Source of the DNA: Atrichornis clamosus
Lineage: Eukaryota > Chordata > Aves > Passeriformes > Menuridae
Length of the DNA: 64,000 nucleotides
Direction: 5' to 3'
NCBI GenBank assembly: GCA_013400975.1
Contig: WBMZ01002684.1
Coordinates: 83,377-147,376, forward strand
Of the stretch, positions 23,644 through 36,653 are shown piece after piece. A model generated the notes under the pieces. The model worked only from the letters and a program-made list of their open reading frames with translations. It ran no database searches and was not told the origin of the DNA. Each line of letters opens with the position of its first letter. Within the stretch, counting starts at the first letter, position 1. Made by a program: the position numbers and the translations under genes.

Positions 23644-26600
23644 CTGTTTGAGTTCAGTGTGAGCGAAATTAGAATCCCCCGAGGAATTTCCACATATAAT
23701 GGAATTTCTTGCCTTCCATCCTTCATTCTACGTACAGATCACTGTCAGTTGCCAGTGTAGCTCTTTCAGCTCCATGCTGTGCACCAAGCTTTCCTCTGTC
23801 AAATTCAAGATGAGCTCCTAGAGATCAGGAACTTGGCCACAACACGACCTTCATTGTTGCTATATGACACAAACATGACAAGCCCCAGGATTTTGCTTAC
23901 TCAAGCAGGAGTACCCAAATTCCAGCACTATTCTGCTCCCATTCACACAGTTGTTTTCCCACAAGCCAATGAGTGCTGGTGTCTTATCAAACACTACACC
24001 CAGTTATAGGAAGGGAGTTAGAGGTTCAGCAAAACCACTACTTGAGGATCTCGTTGAGCAGTCATCTTTCCTGATGCTGTGCTCTTGGGACGCACTTGGG
24101 TGTGTGCATGAGTGGTTGACATCCTCAGCAACAAATGGCAGCTCCCAGAAGTTCTGCTGACTCAGCTGCCAGCACAAGAACACACTGGTGTCCAGGGCTG
24201 ACAAGTCTGGGAGCGTGGTCAGTCAAGGATAACTCAAGTACTTGGAGTCAGTAATAGAAGTTGTCCCATACTTCCTAGGATCACCTGTGCAGTATTGCTT
24301 AGGGAATACAAGATGTATCTCAATAATGTCCCAGCACCTAGTGCTGGAGTTGGTAAGCACAGTATGCATGTGGATAATAATGAAGGCTTGGTGTCTGTAT
24401 GACAGTCAGTATGGGTAAGAGAGAGCTGCTTTGCATTTTTACAGGTGTATCCAGAGTCAGATAAATAACTCACAGCTTGTAGCAAGCTGGTAGAACAAAG
24501 ACCAAACTTTAATTTATGTGTTTATCACTTAATATACCTAGATGTTTGTAGCTAGTCACTCAACAGGTGTTTGCTATTTCTGCTTCTCAAAGACACTGAT
24601 ATTGCTGGGAGAGAATGCAACGCTATGTGAACTTCCACCTCCTTCTGCAGGAATGCTGTCCAGGAACTACTCAAGTTTCCTCTTGCAGTGGCAAGGCTTA
24701 ATCTTTGCAGCCATGTGGAAAGAACAGAAAAGAAAAAATCATAATGGGCTTATCTGAGTGGACAAGTGTGTAATATAATAGCAAATTTGAGAGTTCAGAA
24801 GTACAGAATCATCTCTGAACTATACTCCTTATGCCTGAAAGGGATGCACACAGCTCAATACTCAAATTTTGTTTGCCTTTGGGGTTCTGTGCACACAAAA
24901 TCTGTATTTAATCATGTTTTGGCTGATCTGCAAGAATAAAGAGAGGACCTGGATAAGACTAAGTGAAATCCCAGGAACTGGTTCAGATCCTCAGTTGGGC
25001 AAAGGCATCCCGTTTGAGTCTGTGGGAGTCATTTCACTGCTATCTGCAAAGAAAAGAGGCAGGGAGAGCAGAGAAGAATGTTTTCATTTTCTCTGTTCTG
25101 CCTGATGAAAAGGGAGCTTTTGCATAATTCCAAAGCTTTTCTTTTCTGAATAAATATATAGAAAAATCTCAAACAAGGTGTTCTTTAAGTGAAAACCCAG
25201 AAAACCCTGATTGGCAAACTCTGACAGGAAGAAGAGATATTTCTCCTGACCAGCCTGTCTGTCCTGTACCTCTCTCTGCTGCTTCTTCTTGGACTTCACA
25301 TTCCTCAATTCAGAAATACTTCTCCTCTGGGACAGTTACCCTGCCAGCTCTCTTCCTCTCTCTCTGCACAAAGCTCAGAAAAGACATGGCACACGTAGTT
25401 TTGCTCCACAGAGACCAGCGACTCTCCACCTGCAGCCGACTACACCTGTGCAGTCAGTACTTTGTGCAGCAGGGCTGGAGATGCCCATCATTTTGCTCAC
25501 ACAAGACCGTGGTGTTTAGTTCATAGGTGAAGCTGTACAGCCTCTCTCACAGGCACGCTGAGGGCTGGGACACTCCCACACGATCTGGCATAACGCGGCT
25601 CAGAAATAGCTATGGCCTTTTGCTACTGCTTGTAGAAAACAGAAGAGGTGCCCAGATAACGTATGTGAGTGGACAAAAAGCAGCCGAAATGACAGTGCCA
25701 TAGGAATTTTTGTCCCTTTGGAAGGTCACTTGGAGAGAGGTGTTTCCCCAAAAAGTGTACGTGAACACCTGCAAGGGTGTGCAGAGGAGTGTGATGAGGC
25801 AGAGAGGAGCTGGAAGTACAGCTGGTGGCAAATGCCCACGGACCAGGAAAACATTTCAGTTCACAGGCGAAATTTGTGTGCAAATCCAAAGAGACCCTAG
25901 AGGATTGTTATGGAAGTCATCAGGGGTAACACAGGGACACACCAGTGCAAGAAGTTCTGACACATTAGCCCCAAATATTGTAGTGAGCCAGAGACTGTGG
26001 ATGCAGGTCAGAGAAAAGTTTTTTGCCACCATCAAAAGATAGACGTCAAATGCTGGAATTCTCAAGCTAGTTTAAGGCAATGCTTATTTTTCTGCTGGTA
26101 TTTGTTATTGTCAACAACTTTGGCAGGGTCTTGACTTCATCTTAATATAGAAAATAGGAAAAACCCTGAAAACTCAGAAAATATTTTTCAGGGCAGGAAA
26201 CTCATTTGCTTAATGCTAAAAAGATTTTCTAATACAACACAGCTCTAAAGGAGGGACATTTAATTCTTCACAAATCTGGGTTTAAACTTGTAGTTACACT
26301 GAAAATATATTAAATTAGCATTTAAAAAAGAATTTAAAAACAAGCTAATACATCCTGTCAAGTTTTATCTTAGTGCAAATGCATATTGAGATGTTAGGAT
26401 AAATGGCAGTCTACTTATACCAGAAATAACACTATAGCTATGCAAATGATGCCACTCTAATTAAAATTGGTAAATGGTTATATTCAGTTTTAATGAAAAT
26501 ATTCTTCCATGCATTTTCAATCTTTAGCACCGTTTCATTTTGTCTAGAGTGGTCAAGGAAATAATTACTTCAACTGGAGTCTAAATCTCCATGACTATAC

Positions 26601-29288
26601 TGGTAATCAAAGACTTTTTCTATTAGCACTTAGATGAGCTATTCCACTATAAATGAACTGGTAGTGCTCTGCACTAACTGCAAAGTTGCTTCCACTTTGG
26701 GAATTAGATGGAATAAATGTTAGGTAGTTATGAGCATTGGCCAGCTGGCCTGGGTTGTTTGTGCTGTGCAGGGAATTAGCTACAACAGCGAGATATTTTC
26801 AATGTATGCTATTCAGCAAAGTGACAAGGTCCATTTAGAAGTGTGATTAAGCAGTGTATATTTTTTTGTCTTTGCAGGCTGGAAATGACAGGTCACCTCA
26901 AGTCTAACTGAAGGGCAAATAAGAGGCGAGCTGAAGGAAAATGGGGGAAAAATATCAAATGAGAAAACTACAGCCAGCCTGAGGCCAAGGCTTTCTCATC
27001 ACTTCCCTGTCTGCTGCCACTGCTGGCTTTATGCTAGCCACCTTCATCCCCTTTCCTGTCAGTAGAGGGAACGTATGGACTTGTGGATTTGCCATAGGAT
27101 ACAAGCTTCCATTGTCACTTGGTGGTTTCTGTGATATTTCTGAATAAGCCCCACAGAATAGAAAAAGAGATGTCAGTCTTCATAGCCCCTTCACTGTGTT
27201 TAATATACTGGTGATTTTTTTAGAATTCCCATTCCAGCAAAGAGCCATGCTTTCTCTGCTGCTTATAGTGAGAAGAAGCCAAAAGGTAAAACATCACTTG
27301 CCACATGGGATACGCAGCAGCTGATGTTTCCAGGTGCTCCAAGAGAAAACCATTGCCTCTGCATTACTGTTTGTTAAAGCAGGTGAAGGATTGAAGCATT
27401 TTAAATTAATCAACAAATAAGTCCTTAAGATTTTAGCAGTGAACTAGAGAAGATGGCATATGCTTCTTGTGCAAGCACATTACGGCAGTATCTTGATGCT
27501 CGTGACTGAGAGCCTTTGGTGCAGCTGTGCTGTCTGCATTAGTCTGGATCAAAGGGACGGCTGATTTCCACAGGCTCACAGGCGTTGCAATCCTCCATCA
27601 TCCCAGTGCTGCACACTGCCAGGGGGTAGCTGCCATCATCTGTGGGGAGATTACCCTGGGTGGTGCTGGGTGGCTGAGCAACAGCAAGGCACAGGCAGGC
27701 CCAGCTCCTGGAGCTCACTTCTGGGCCTCCTTCTCCCATGGCACATGGCCCAGTTGGCCTCCTCAAGCACCATTTTCAGTGACCATCCCCTTAAATCTGC
27801 CTGGAGCCATGGCCAAGGGCACTGGCAAAGTTTTGCAGGTTGTGCTGCAGCCTGTCAGGAGCTGCCGTACCTCCAGGATAAACAAAGCTGATTCAGGAAA
27901 AGTGAAATCAGACTTTCAAAGGCATAATACAAAGTGACCAAGGTTTGGCATCCCTTGGCCAACCGGTTTTTATTCTCAGCAATAAAAAGTTTTGCTTGCC
28001 TACCTTGAAAAGTCTTGATCATGACTTGAGGAAAGATGTTTTGTCATTCCTTCTATACAACAAAGTCTCCCAGCAAATCACCCCCAGAAAATTTGAGGTT
28101 TTCCCTTCACAACGTCATAATATCAGAAAATCTCCAAGTTACAGACTTAGGCTCAGGTTTCACCATACCTTCCCTGTTCCCTTTTAGACAGCACTCAGGC
28201 AGGCTAATGGTATTCGTGGACCAGACACTCATTTTCTTCAGGGTCTGGATCAAGAGTTTCACTTGATCTCTATCCTTTTCTGCACGAATGGATTCCTTGC
28301 ACAGGAATCCAACCTTGCTGCATCAAGCCCCTTTGTCCTAATGCTCAGGACAAGAGAAAACCAGAGTAAAATAAAGTGACTGTCCAAAGAACTTCAAGTA
28401 ACCAAGTTCCTATTTTTTTCTTTCCCATAATATAATTTATTCCCCAAGAATCATCATTTTCCTCTTGCTCTACCCCTGCATTTAGTAACGTAAAAACAAA
28501 CCTCCTCATTTTGGTCATGCTCTGCTGACTTCCTGTGTACACTTTGTTGCCATAGGAAAACTGGTCCTCTCTCTAAATATTTTCCTGAGTCTGATGTAAT
28601 TTTTCTTCCTGCAACTTATTGTCTATTCTTTTAAACACCATATGAAACACTTTATTTAAGACACAGTACTAATATCTTTTTCATTTCTGGAAGTAAACAT
28701 ATTGTAGCGAGTACTACTGACTCCAAAGTCTTAAAATATTAGTGATATTTCACCCAGTTTTTCTTCTGACTTTCAGAAAGTTTGTTCTCATGAGTTTTTC
28801 AGAATCTCTAATTGGATATTTATAGCTGCATCCTTAGCTGAAAAGTTTTAACAGGAAACACAGCTAGAAGAGCTACGTTATTTTCCCCTGACACTGTGTT
28901 GTTTTTGCAGCTAGAGTTCTGGTCTTGTTAGAAAGTACAGGGATAAATGTCACCTCTTGCTTTCAGCCTTAATAGGGACATGCTGATGTATTTTCACAAA
29001 ATGCCCATTGCAGTTAGTGGTAAACGAAGACTCACCGTCACTCACGGGAACACAGAAACCCAAGAACTGCAGAAAAAAGAAGTGTTTGGCATGAAGTTGA
29101 AAAAAAGTAAAATTTGTGTTCATTACAGGAACTTTGTAATGTGTGTGTTCTGTAACAGACCAGAGAAAGATGTCAGGGTTACAACAAACCCCTCTCATGG
29201 CAAGAAGGAGGTTCTTGCAAAAGAATTACCTTAGGAGATTTTAATAATGCCCTTTTGGGATTAACACCATCAACAATATCATTTGTTG

Positions 29289-29343
29289 ATTCAATTCAGT
29301 AGAAATTCAGTAATTCAGAAATTCAATTCAATTCAGTAGAAAT
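29289..29343. repeat. 18-bp direct repeat, 37-bp period
   Basis: ATTCAATTCAGTAGAAAT occurs at 29289-29306 and again at 29326-29343. Between the copies are further partial ATTCAG units, so the tract looks like a short tandem array of AATTCAG-type words produced by slippage. Confidence 0.85.
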
Positions 29344-32300
29344 ATGAAGAGGAAACAAAATCTGATGACCTGCTGAGAAATGCAATCTTCTGAAGTCCAG
29401 TGACTTCACTGAAGGTAAATTGTCTGAGCAATGATCCAGGAGCAAACATGATACAACCTGAAGCTTTAAATACTTGCCTAGAGAAAATCTTGTTAAGAAA
29501 TTAGTCAGAATTAACTTATGCAAAGAGACTCATTCAGAGGTAGCACTGAGCATTTATATAAAAATATTTACTGAGTAAAGGCTAGAATCTATTGGAAATC
29601 AAGCTGTGGAGGGTCATGCCTTCAAAATGCAGAGATGCCACCTGAGTAGGATGGAAAGATGCAGAATGACTGGAGAGGCAAAGGACCAGTGTGGGCTTTA
29701 CTACTGCAACCACCAGCTCAAGAAGGGCAAGGGAGAAGAAAGGAGGGGATCCTGCATGAGGGAAGAAATGTCCCAGGAACAGATGGAGGTGAAAGAAAAA
29801 GATTCACAGCTTGAGAGAATGGAAAATTGGGAGGGTTGGACATCTTACGAGAGTAATAGAGGGGGCAAGGGAAAACGAAGATGCTTGGAGATCGGAGTAC
29901 AGAGAGGAAACCCTGAAACAGGGAAAGGAGGGGCAGTGGGATATGATGTTGGCATCAGTGCATCAGAAAATGAAAATGTCACGGAGGAAGGGGGACAGAA
30001 ACACAGCTCTAGCTGCAGCAGTATGGTCAGACTATGGCAGGCAGAGGGAACAAGTACAAGAGCCTGGGTTAGAGGGACTTGCAGAAACTGCAGTAGGATT
30101 TGCCATCCCCAGTCAGATCCCTGTAGTATAAAGTCACCAATATATTTTTTATGAGAATGGTGTGGTATCTGCTTGAAACAACCCAGACAGAGTGCGGGAA
30201 GAAACATCAGCTCATGAAGAATTATGGATTTGCAAGTATTGCCTGTCCAAGGAGGGTATAAAACAACAGGCAAATCTCAGTCTGTCACAGTGACCTTCCT
30301 ATCTGCAAAAGGGAAAATCTCCACCTTCCTACTTCCTCCTATGTTATTCAGTTCCCATCCCCTTCCTAGAAAAAAAAAGAGAAAAAAGATATTCCCCTCC
30401 AGGCCAACCACAAAACATTCATTCAAGGGAGAACTGAGTAAGAATAAATGAGAAAAGAAAGCAAGGGAATTTGCTGGGTTACTGGAAAAGTGAAAGAAGA
30501 GTTAAAGGTTGAATATTGCCTGAGAGATAAAAAATCCAATAATTTATCTGTGAAAATAAATAAAAGGAAGGAGGCAAGGTGTGTTCTGCTGCACAGTGTA
30601 ACAAAGATGCCATTTCAGCTCTCACTGATGGAGAAATCGAATGTTTACAAAAACACTGCAGCCTTGAAGAGCAAAAAAATCTAAAAATTTTTTCAGAGTA
30701 TCCCAAAGATCAGAGACATATAAGTTCACAATTAACCTGACTGTTGAGGGGTGCCATGTGAAAATTGTCCTGTCCCCACTGAGAGGCAGGCAGCATGCTG
30801 CTTTTTGGCATAAGGGAGTCAACATGGATCAGCTTTCCCTGCCAATGCAGCCCTGTCTGTGTGAGTGTGGAGCAGATTTATTGGCACAGGGACAGCCTGG
30901 CTGGTGGGACTGGACCACAGCAGGATGTTAATAAATCCTCCAGCACACTGACATTGATATCTGTGCGCAGTCCACTCACTCAGACCTGCCCACAGGGCCG
31001 GGTATTGCTGTTTTGGCGAGACATTGCACGGTGCATTAAGTGACTCACTGGAGTTGTTAATTGACACCTACTCAAACCTGCCAGAGGTGCCATGCTTCAG
31101 GAATGGGACTCCTGCTTGTGGTGCAGGGGGCTCCTGGCAGTGATGCACAGCCCTGTTGTCACTTGCTCGAAGCCACAATATTTTTCAAAATTAAGTTAAA
31201 GGGAGCCCAGGTACGTATTCAGCTACAGGGCAAAATTCCTCAGATCTTGCTCCCTGAAACTGCAGCCTGATAGTGCAGTTTTGGAGCATGCACATGGCTT
31301 GACACAGCATGACTGAGTGGTGTCAGGGGCAAGCAAAACAGAGCTACCTGAAGGTGGAGAATGAAAGGTTGCACTGAGGGAATCACACCCTGTGTGTCAT
31401 GTGTGGTGTGCGTGTATTTATGACTAAATATCCAGTTATTTGTAGGTGACAGAGACAGAATTTTTGGTAACATTCCAATTTTGTGCATCTCTCCAACCAA
31501 CCCAAAGGAAAACACTCCATGTATACGTCTCAAGATACAACAGCAGGGTGTAAAGGAAGTGTGAATACTTTCTTAGCTCCATGAAGTTGGCAGGCTGCAT
31601 ATTTCTAGTTTTTTCTACCAGCATTTCCTTAGGTTACTGGCTGTGGCAAAAATTAATTAAGCAAAGAGAGTACTTGACCTGTTGAACAGTGTTTTACAGT
31701 TATAATCATATATACAGCAATAAAACCATAAATCAATAACTTTGGGTATTTGGTACTCATTGCAAGATTTGCTTAGGATCAGCTGAATACTGTCAAGTGC
31801 ATCTGAGTGAAAAGGGTAGGTCAAATACACTATGCAGCATAAAATTAACCTACCCTGACATTTTCACAATGGGTGAACTTGAAAGTGTGGAGTGGATGAT
31901 GACAATTGCTTGTGTTCCTCGTGACTAATACATTTTCTATAAAGATAGACCAGAGCACCTCTGTTTCCTAATATCCCTGTTTAACACATAGTGTATGAAA
32001 TATTTAACAAATCAGGGGAAACACAGCAAAGAGTGTGAATACTCTGATAAAGAATAAGACCTCAATTATCTCTCAGCCTGATTGCTTTTTGCCATCCATT
32101 CAGATCAGCAGGTTGCTCACATGTTGCTTGTGCAAAGCAGTGGGGATGACTTGCAGTGTAGCTTCAGCCTGCAAGGATCCCAGATGCCGGTCTGGCTCCA
32201 GTGGAGCTCAGAGCAGTCCTCAGTGCTCTGCTTGAGGAAGCACCTGAGCAATGTACGTCAGTCCACGGCCCTTGTGCCTTCTGCCTCTTCCCCTGTTTTA

Positions 32301-35300
32301 CATGTGAATGCCTGGGGGGCCTTTCAGACCGTTCCTCAGTCCCAGGAATTTCGAGCAGATTGTTTCTGATTCAGATCCCACCCACTGAAAAGCAGACACA
32401 TCTTGTGTACTGTGTCCACCATACACAGTGCTGTGCCAGGCAGCCTGAGAACTTTTATTAAGCCTGTGTGGTAGGGTACAAACCTAAAAAGATTGCTCTG
32501 GTCATCTCTCCTATCATGCTGCTCAGCACAGGCTGGAGAACAATCCTAAATGAATAATTGTTTGAAACATTAAATAGCACCAGGAAAGGGACTTAATTTT
32601 TTCTTTAAAAATTCTGGTCCTGGAACAGCTGCTGTCACCACTGGTAAGATGTTGCAGTGCTTAGCTTCTCTTTGCAGTGAACTTGTAAATATTTATTTTC
32701 TATTTGATTATAATTAGGCTAAAAATATCTGCTTATTTTGAGTGTCTCTTCTCTGTATAGGTAAGATTAGCTTGAGACATAGTGCTTAAGTTCTTTTGAA
32801 TAACCTGGGAACTCCCAGGGTAGCTCAGTGTTTTCCAAACTGCTGATGCTCATACTTCATTGTGGGCCTAGTCCAATTTTTCATCCTTCTCTTTCATCTG
32901 TAGATCCAAATATTGCATATTTGCTTTTGCCTAATCCTGAGACTTCACGTTCAGCTGGTTGAGTGCATCACCACCTCTTTCTCAAAGTCATGCTCATAGG
33001 AAATTTTCTGTGCATGTACAGCTTTCCCTCTGCACATCATAATTGCCCTGGAGGCTGTGGGATTGGTGGGAGAAGGAGTTGAGACCTCACAAGAAGCCAG
33101 ATTTCTGCAATGGATCAACCACTGCGTGTCATTTTTCACCGAAATACTGAAAGACCTTACCAAAACAGACTGATTTCTTCCCTTACTCATTCCTTTTATT
33201 TGCACGTCTTAATTTGGAGGGAACTGTGAAAATACCAGTGTGTGAAGGTGATTTTGAAGATGCTCCTTGTCCTAGCCTGAGAAGAATGAAGCCTTTGGGG
33301 GATACTTGGGATCACTGCACCACCTGGCTTCTGTCCAGCACAATATTCATCTAAAATAGACATGCAACGGAAGAACTTTCCCTGCCTTTTCTTCCTGGTG
33401 AAAATGCCACGATATCAGCTGTTCACATTCTATCCTCAATTATGTTTCAAAGGAACATCCTGTTCCTACAATATTTTATGTAATGGCCAGCCAACAAGAT
33501 AAATTTATGAAGGAACAGACAGGGAACAAAGCTGGGCAAAAAAGGAGAAGAACTGATGAAACAAAGAAAATCTGTGCCGTGTAGGACAGAAAAAATGGCA
33601 GATGAGAAAGGTGCCAGAAAATAGTAACAGTAAGTAGAAATACTTCAAACCACGGGGAGAGAAAGAATGATGTAGGGAAAAGGAAGGACTCCAGCACATG
33701 CACATGGAAAACACAGGGAAGCACCCAATTGTCTCCATCATCACATCTGTTCCTATAACCTCTCCCTACAGGAGACAGTTTCTCTTCTTACTGACAATTG
33801 CTCGTTGTCTTTGCATTTATGTTCTGGTGCACCCAGTGGTTCCATCATCTTTCTCCTCCCACCTTCTCAGCTGGCTATCCAGCCCATAGTTGTATCCCAT
33901 ATGCCTGAGATCTCATAAGTAATTCTTCTTAAGTGCTGAGAGATTAAAAATAAAAGGCTTGATTTGTTTGCTGAAGTCCTTGTATCTAATACATGGATAC
34001 ACTGTACTTGGACATGTGCTCATTAGGCTTCAGGCTTTTTTTGTTTTGTCCTTCAGATGATGGATTCCAAGCTCTGATTCATGTTGGACTAGTGAGGACA
34101 GGCAATAATCCTCAGGACCATTTTGACTGGTTTTTTCTTTTACAGATTAAATAGTGTAAGTGTGGAGAGCTCTATGGGAAACTGTCCAGCTTGACATCTG
34201 TGTGTGGGCCACAGTGTCTGGAGACTGCGGTCACTGACTCCTCCAGCTCTCTATTTGGACAGACCCCATCCCATAGGAAATATGTGGAATCTTTATGTTT
34301 GTTTTTCTCTTCTCTTGGAAGGAAGAGAACAGAGATGGCAGAAAAAAGCCTCAAATCCTTTAGCAATGAAACTATGTTGAGAAAATCGGATCAATGCTCC
34401 GCATTCTCGTTAACAGGAGCTTTATCTAAAAGCATGGAAACAGAGCAATTGGTTTATTTGCCTCTACCAAGCTAAACATTTGTCTCTGAAACTTCTTAAA
34501 TTTTGATGATGAATGCAGCTTTCAGAGTAAAATAACAGTTGTGATTGCTGCAGTGAATTCAGCATGGTATCAGTTTCAGGGTGGTGATAGAGGAACAGGT
34601 GTGACAGCAGAAGCAGTGGAATGCAGCGAGGATGGAAACGCTCTGGGATCTACGCTCTTCAGACCAAACCAAGGAGGGCATACATATTGAGGGAGAAGAG
34701 GGCCAGGGTAGGACTGTGTGTTTTGGATGGACATGCCAGAGCCTTTCATTGCCTCCACTGCAGTGTGCTATTTCTCCCCCTAGTTTGGATTGCAAGATCT
34801 TGTCCTGCTGCCTCTGAACCACATTTGAATGTACTTTCACAGTTACCTGAAGCAAATGAGCTTCCAGCCACCACTGCTTCCAGCACCACTCAGTGTCTCT
34901 TCACTCAGAGAACCTTTTGCTAGTTGTGAAGCACCTGATGGCACACACACAGCTCCGCAGAGGAAAGCAGCTCAGAGCAGACCCGCAGGACAAAGATCCC
35001 CGTGGGGTGCAGGGGAGGCAGCAAGCGGCAGTGACCAAAACAGAGGCAGGGAACTGGTTTGCCAATTTTTGTTTAATGGATTTACTTGGACACGTGCAGA
35101 TTATTTGGCTAGGCTGGGCTGGTTCAGGCACTGTGCTGGGCATGGAAACCTGGGAGGGACTTTGTGTTGTCAGGATCAAGTTCTTTCCAGCACTGACTGT
35201 AAGATTAGATTGAGATTAGGTAAATCTTAATTGTTAGTTCTGCTGGATTTGACTAATTATTAAGAGGATAGCATGTCCCAGGCTCACCAGAGGGATGGGA

Positions 35301-35496
35301 TTTGAATGCTTCTTTCCCCAAATGAAAGACAAACTCTTTTGAAGCTAAATTTTGCAAATAGTTTTTCATCCTCTTTGTATTAATCACCTTCTTTGCTTGA
35401 GAGAAAAAAATGACCAGCCAGCATAGCAGAAGTTAACCTTGAGCAATCTTCAGATATTCATTTCTTAAATGTGCTGTTTCCTGCACAAACCATTTA

Positions 35497-35516
35497 ATTT
35501 GCATATTTATTTGCAT
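35497..35516. promoter_or_regulatory. Paired octamer (ATTTGCAT) motifs
   Basis: Two perfect ATTTGCAT octamers begin at 35497 and 35509, 12 bp apart and in the same orientation. ATTTGCAT is the reverse complement of the POU/OCT-factor site ATGCAAAT. They may mark an enhancer or may be a small AT-rich tandem repeat; sequence alone cannot decide. Confidence 0.35.
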
Positions 35517-36264
35517 ATATTTCCCAGTACATTGAATTATTCTATAGGCTAATTCTCCTTTTTCATTGACGCGATTTCTGTTTTAGTAACAATGTAGAGA
35601 TCACAAACAGAGTAACTGAAGTAAAACTGTTGCCCTGATCCTGTCTCTTACCAGCAATGTTAGGTCCTGCTGGAATTGATACAAGGATGTATGACACGCT
35701 AGTTTTAATACCAAATTTTCTGTTCTGCACAACTATTTATCCCTGAGAGACCAGAGATGACAGAAGAAAGATCTGAGCAGCAACACAAGGTTGAGAAAAT
35801 GAGAACAGCAATTCTGTGCCCTTCTAAATATGTGCCTCTGCCTCAGAGGCAGACGTTGGGCTCTCTGCTTGTCGAATGCAAACAGACTGTGGCTGCTTGG
35901 GGCTGCTGGTTTCCAAAACTTCTTGACTCCTGATGTCAAATGCAGTTCTCAGAATTAGGCAAAAATTCTGATGACTATATTGAAGTTAGCAGGCTATTAA
36001 AAATGAGATCTAATACCTATGGTTTATAAAGATGGTTTCTTCTCGGAGCAAACCCAACAAAATATAGATTTTAAAAAATTGTATTCTGTTTTACACCTAT
36101 AAAGTGACATGTCAGAAAAAGCTGAAAAATGTGGAAACGGTTGAATACCTAGTTAGTTTTCCAAGCCTAAGTACCCTGTCATATAAAAATTGAATAATGC
36201 AATTAAATTCATAAATGACAATATTCCATTCCAGAGATTTTCTCACTCAAAAATGAGAAAAGTA

Positions 36265-36327
36265 TTAATTAATATATTCTGTTTCCACTGTTAAAGTGTT
36301 AATTAAATTTATCCCACTTCCACTGTT
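36265..36327. repeat. Degenerate two-copy module with homeodomain-type sites
   Basis: TTAATTAA at 36265-36272 is followed by TTCCACTGTT at 36283-36292. The same pair recurs as TTAATTAA at 36299-36306 and TTCCACTGTT at 36318-36327. The period is 34 to 35 bp while the intervening bases differ. TTAATTAA is a palindromic homeodomain-type core. This may be an old tandem duplication with the two words retained. Confidence 0.6.
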
Positions 36328-36640
36328 GCATACCAATATTATTGTAGTACACACACAGCAAAACTGAGTGAGAGAAATTGAAGGACTCAGATTAGAGCTC
36401 TCAGTAGTTTTCTGTATTTCCAATTGCCAACGTTTATGCTTGTCCTTACATCAGACTAAAAAGCAGGAAAAAGAGCTAACTGCCTGAAAAAAAGCCAAGA
36501 GCTGGAACCTCAGTGTCATAAGATGCTCAGTCTCACACAGATGACTGCTAGTAAAAGATGAATATGAAAGAACTCTTCCAATGTATTTATATGACTTCTC
36601 ACTCGTAGCTAGAAAAAGAAACAGGTAAGGACCTCAGGTT

Positions 36641-36653
36641 AAAAAAAAAAAAA
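36641..36653. repeat. Poly(A) run
   Basis: A run of 13 A residues has no recognisable retrotransposed sequence before it. It is a simple homopolymer tract. Confidence 0.9.

Larger units (their letters stand above)
11961..29288. other. Non-coding stretch without a supportable gene
   Basis: Both strands carry only short overlapping open frames and I see no family domain. Contents I can support are a (TC)n run at 18126-18140, a (GT)n run at 18653-18679, an (AT)n run at 23618-23643 and an ATGCAAAT octamer-type site at 26440. The stretch at about 26.2-26.6 kb is AT-rich and low in repeats and could be a conserved non-coding element, but that cannot be judged without an alignment. This is probably intergenic or intronic DNA to the right of the CpG-island promoter. 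Confidence 0.55.
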
